Of a stretch of 64,000 bases of DNA, positions 61,466 through 64,000 are shown piece by piece (positions within the stretch are counted from its first letter, which is position 1; each line of letters opens with the position of its first letter). The notes under the pieces are model-generated. The model had not been told where the DNA came from. It did no database searches and worked only from the letters and a program-made list of their open reading frames with translations. A program made the position numbers and the translations under genes. The DNA is from Bacillota bacterium (lineage in GTDB: Bacteria; Bacillota; Clostridia; Saccharofermentanales; Fastidiosipilaceae): the NCBI GenBank assembly GCA_030057555.1, contig JASGUU010000006.1:1-64000 (forward strand), read 5' to 3'.

Positions 61466-63352
61466 CTAGGCTCTGATCGTGACTCCGGTAGCGTACTTTT
61501 TGTCGTCGATGATGAAGCTCAGCCTGTAGTCCCCAGACAGGCCGTCCTTGGTAATGACCGTTCTGGTGTCGCGGTCATCTTCGGGCAGGAAGGTCCCGGT
61601 GCACATGGCGCCGCGCTTGCCCTTGGCCGTGGAGATGAAGTAGCGGCGGGTTTCCCCGTCCGATTCAAGCAGCAGCATGACCAGCTGGCCCTTTTCGAAT
61701 TTGGCTTCGACGGTGAGCATGTCCATCTCGTCGGTCACACGCACTTCGTTTCTGGCAGGAATCAGCTCGCCGGTGTCTTCCGCCGGGATCTCGATATCCA
61801 TCTGCGGTGTTTCACCGAGACGCCCCAGGACCTGCCCCACACCGAGCGTGAGATTGTTCTGGCCGGGTCCTTTTGCGTAGAGCGGGAACTTGTTGGCGCG
61901 ATAGTAGTTGGAGTAGACCGCCAGCTCCAGCATCTTCTCATCGTTGATGGTCTCAACGGTGATGGATTCCAGCGTCACATCCGGGTCGTCGAGCCGGGCG
62001 AAGGGTCCCAGTTCGGTGGAGGCGTTTCCGTCTCCGTCAAAGGCGATGCCTCCGGAGTGCGTCAGGTAATGCCCCTCATTCCAGTAGATGACATTGCAGA
62101 TGTAGGGGGAGAAGAAATCCTTGCCGCGCTCCTTGCCATACTGCCAGAGCTGCTCGATCTCCATTTTGTCGACATCGATGCGGTACTTCACGCCTCTGGA
62201 GAAACTGTCATTCGGGGCGAGATATCTGGCCGGATCCTGGGCGCCGTAGTGGTGGTTGTCAAAGCACATGACATCACCCAGCGGCGTGATCAGGTTGGCG
62301 TGCTGCTCGTACTGCCAGTCAAACTCACCATCGCCGACGACTTTGAACATGTACTTCTGGTACTCTTCCGGCCATCTGTCCGGATCGGAGATGATCCAGT
62401 TGAGTTCCTCGGTATCGAAGTCGATGTTCACCATGGCGTTGATATGACGTCCGGAGAAGGTCAGAGAGTTGGAGGCTTCGTCGTACCAGACCGCGTTGCA
62501 GTGGAACCAGTCTTCGTCCGACCAGGAACCGGACTTCTGCGAGCCGGGCTTCAGGAAGTTTCTGAAATAAATGGTGCGCTTGACGTGCCCCGTCTCTCTG
62601 TCGATGATCAGGCAGGTGTCCTCCACCGTGCCGTTGTCGAAGTCGCTGCCCAGGGCCACGATATCGCCGTTTGGCAGGCAGACCTGATCGTGGTGATAGC
62701 CGTGGGGCAGGCGGTATTCCCTGTATACCTTCCCGACGGCGCTCATCTCATAGACGCCTGACACGAAGTAGGGCATTTTCAGGAGACGTTCGGAGCCGAG
62801 CATGAGATTGCCGTTCGGCAGCCGCTTGATATCCCAGACCATCGGAACAGTGAAGCTCAGACGCACATCACCGGCATAGTCGACGGCAATGGCGAGGTCG
62901 GCGACGGCAGGGCAGAGGAAGATGACATTGTCCTGCAGATATTCCGCCGTAGTCTCCATGGACTTCACCAGATTGGCCCCCGGCACTTCCGGTGTTTTGA
63001 TGGTGTGGACGCACTTTTTGCTGTACTGCTGGTAGGGGTAGACTTCGATTTTGTTCTCGTAGTCGCTGTACAGGCCCAGAATCGGAATGATGTGCTCTTT
63101 GGCCCTGGGGAAGGTCTGGGAGATGTCCGCCGCCTTCGTCTTGCCCACGACACGGATCGTGATGGCGACTTCTTCTTCCGTCCGGAACAGCATGACGGCC
63201 GACAGGCTGTTGACGAGATAGGGGTTGTACTTGATGAGAGGCTTCTCGATGCTGTAATCACCCTGGCGGAATTCCTTCAGCATCGCGGCCTCGGCCTTCG
63301 CCTGCCTGGTGATCAGATGCTCGAGAAACTGATACTTGACTGTCGTTTCCAT
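61466..63352 (-). CDS. Arylsulfate sulfotransferase-like protein, cytoplasmic
   Basis: A 628-residue beta-propeller protein of the AssT (Arylsulfotrans) family, which moves sulfate between phenolic compounds via a sulfated histidine. The probable active His is in DWFHCNAVWYD (about 284). Others are in LPHGYHHDQVCLPNGDIVALG and EQHANLITPLGDVMCFDNHH, and propeller repeats of the LPNGNLMLGS kind are seen. Unlike periplasmic E. coli AssT there is no signal peptide. It is downstream of thioredoxin (3-nt gap) and thioredoxin reductase genes, so redox control of cysteines may be involved. Confidence 0.87.
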   Translation of the reverse strand: METTVKYQFLEHLITRQAKAEAAMLKEFRQGDYSIEKPLIKYNPYLVNSLSAVMLFRTEEEVAITIRVVGKTKAADISQTFPRAKEHIIPILGLYSDYENKIEVYPYQQYSKKCVHTIKTPEVPGANLVKSMETTAEYLQDNVIFLCPAVADLAIAVDYAGDVRLSFTVPMVWDIKRLPNGNLMLGSERLLKMPYFVSGVYEMSAVGKVYREYRLPHGYHHDQVCLPNGDIVALGSDFDNGTVEDTCLIIDRETGHVKRTIYFRNFLKPGSQKSGSWSDEDWFHCNAVWYDEASNSLTFSGRHINAMVNIDFDTEELNWIISDPDRWPEEYQKYMFKVVGDGEFDWQYEQHANLITPLGDVMCFDNHHYGAQDPARYLAPNDSFSRGVKYRIDVDKMEIEQLWQYGKERGKDFFSPYICNVIYWNEGHYLTHSGGIAFDGDGNASTELGPFARLDDPDVTLESITVETINDEKMLELAVYSNYYRANKFPLYAKGPGQNNLTLGVGQVLGRLGETPQMDIEIPAEDTGELIPARNEVRVTDEMDMLTVEAKFEKGQLVMLLLESDGETRRYFISTAKGKRGAMCTGTFLPEDDRDTRTVITKDGLSGDYRLSFIIDDKKYATGVTIRA

Positions 63353-63354
63353 GA

Positions 63355-63669
63355 CTACATCGCCTCTTCAATCATTTTGACGATGACCGGCTTTGGCTGC
63401 AGTCCTGCTTTGCGAGAGAGCTCCTCGCCGTCCTTGAACAGGATCATCGTCGGATAACCTTCGATCTTGTGCTCTGCCACCAGTTCAGGGTTCGCCTCGA
63501 AATCGATCTGAATGATCTTGAGCCTGTCCCCATAGGTCTTATCGAGATCCTTCAGGATAAAACCCAGCATCTTGCACGGGCCGCAGGTTTTGGAATAGAA
63601 CTCCAGCATGACTGCTCCCTGTTCCAGATCCTGGGCCAGTTCTTCTTTGGCCTGCAATTCCTTGATCAT
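63355..63669 (-). CDS. trxA: Thioredoxin
   Basis: A 104-residue thioredoxin with active site CGPC in YSKTCGPCKMLG (Cys about 29 and 32) and the cis-Pro loop EGYPTMILF. It lies between thioredoxin reductase and the sulfotransferase-like gene, only 3 nt before the latter. AGGAGG lies before its ATG. Confidence 0.93.
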   Translation of the reverse strand: MIKELQAKEELAQDLEQGAVMLEFYSKTCGPCKMLGFILKDLDKTYGDRLKIIQIDFEANPELVAEHKIEGYPTMILFKDGEELSRKAGLQPKPVIVKMIEEAM

Positions 63670-63692
63670 CTGAGCCTCCTTTTTTTGATAGC

Positions 63693-64000
63693 TTAGTGCT
63701 TTTCTCTTCTCAGTGCCTTGATATAGGCGGCAGCTTCCTGAGCCGCTATGGCTCCGTCGGATGTGGCGGTCACGATCTGGCGCAGATGCTTGCTGACGCA
63801 GTCTCCGGCGCCGAAGATGCCTTTTTGAGCGGTACGCATGTGGCTGTCGGTTTCGATATAGCCATGGCTCTCAATGAAGTCGGTGCCCTGCAGAAACTCG
63901 GTAGAGGGGATGGCCCCGATGTATTCGAACACGCCGTCACAGTTGACGACCATTTCATTTTCACCCGTGTCCTTGTCGCAGAACCTGACGCCGGCCAGCC
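63693..64000 (-). CDS. trxB: Thioredoxin-disulfide reductase, C-terminal part
   Basis: The last about 102 residues of an NADPH-dependent FAD enzyme that reduces thioredoxin; the rest runs off the right edge of the window. The C-terminal family segment is clear: DGVFEYIGAIPSTEFLQG, KGIFGAGDCVSKHLRQIVTA and DGAIAAQEAAAYI. It is upstream of trxA by 23 nt on the same strand and forms one operon with it. Confidence 0.92.
   Translation of the reverse strand, partial: LAGVRFCDKDTGENEMVVNCDGVFEYIGAIPSTEFLQGTDFIESHGYIETDSHMRTAQKGIFGAGDCVSKHLRQIVTATSDGAIAAQEAAAYIKALRREKH

Overview
The window looks like a contig end from a moderately GC-rich Clostridia-type Firmicute, probably gut or rumen associated. 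The clues are strong AGGAGG ribosome binding sites, a T-box leader, SipW/TasA-type secretion, VPxTG wall anchors, Cna_B stalks and a type of NRPS cluster common in gut Clostridia. The first 17 bases match an Illumina adapter, so the left edge is a sequencing/assembly boundary that cuts trpB.

Layout. (1) 1-1270, minus: 5'-truncated-contig trpB behind a complete tryptophan T-box leader with specifier UGG. (2) 1404-14640, plus: a cell-surface fibre locus. It has a large beta-helix/Cna_B wall-anchored protein, a SipW-like signal peptidase, five small proteins with SipW-type signal peptides, an acidic secreted protein, a giant vWA adhesin and a second wall-anchored protein. A promoter and a strong terminator hairpin lie ahead of sipW, suggesting attenuation. 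(3) 14780-25280: housekeeping and catabolic genes: a K+-independent-type H+-pyrophosphatase, TIM-barrel sugar isomerase, VOC protein, GH29 fucosidase, FadH/old-yellow-enzyme reductase, MutT, an HTH/membrane-protein pair with a periodic operator, and a formamidase-family enzyme. (4) 25407-31804: an operon of SAM methyltransferase plus a complete dipeptide/nickel-type ABC importer. (5) 31828-37704: a lipoprotein of unknown function and a sulfur module (YeiH, CoA-disulfide-reductase/rhodanese, siroheme sulfite reductase-like protein). (6) 37729-40724, minus: an iron/corrinoid-type FecBCD importer, followed upstream by a decayed alkylsulfatase gene.

(7) 41412-61008 is the most interesting region: a nonribosomal peptide cluster wired to a partner-switching signalling system. 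It holds a LuxR-type regulator, an anti-sigma-antagonist (STAS) protein, a membrane PP2C phosphatase with its own anti-sigma-kinase domain, a secreted alkylsulfatase-like metallo-hydrolase, an Sfp-type phosphopantetheinyl transferase, a 2986-residue NRPS (A-T-C-A-T-C-A-T-R), a MATE exporter fused to a degenerate anti-sigma-kinase-like ATPase domain, and a PaaK-like ligase. The NRPS predicts reductive release of a short peptide aldehyde or its cyclised product. The MATE-ATPase fusion suggests that STAS phosphorylation could control export directly.

(8) 61271-64000, minus: a 41-bp palindrome, then an operon of thioredoxin reductase (partial), thioredoxin and a cytosolic arylsulfate sulfotransferase-like protein.

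No rRNA, tRNA, CRISPR array, intact transposase or phage gene was recognised. All family calls rest on reading motifs by eye; no database search was run.
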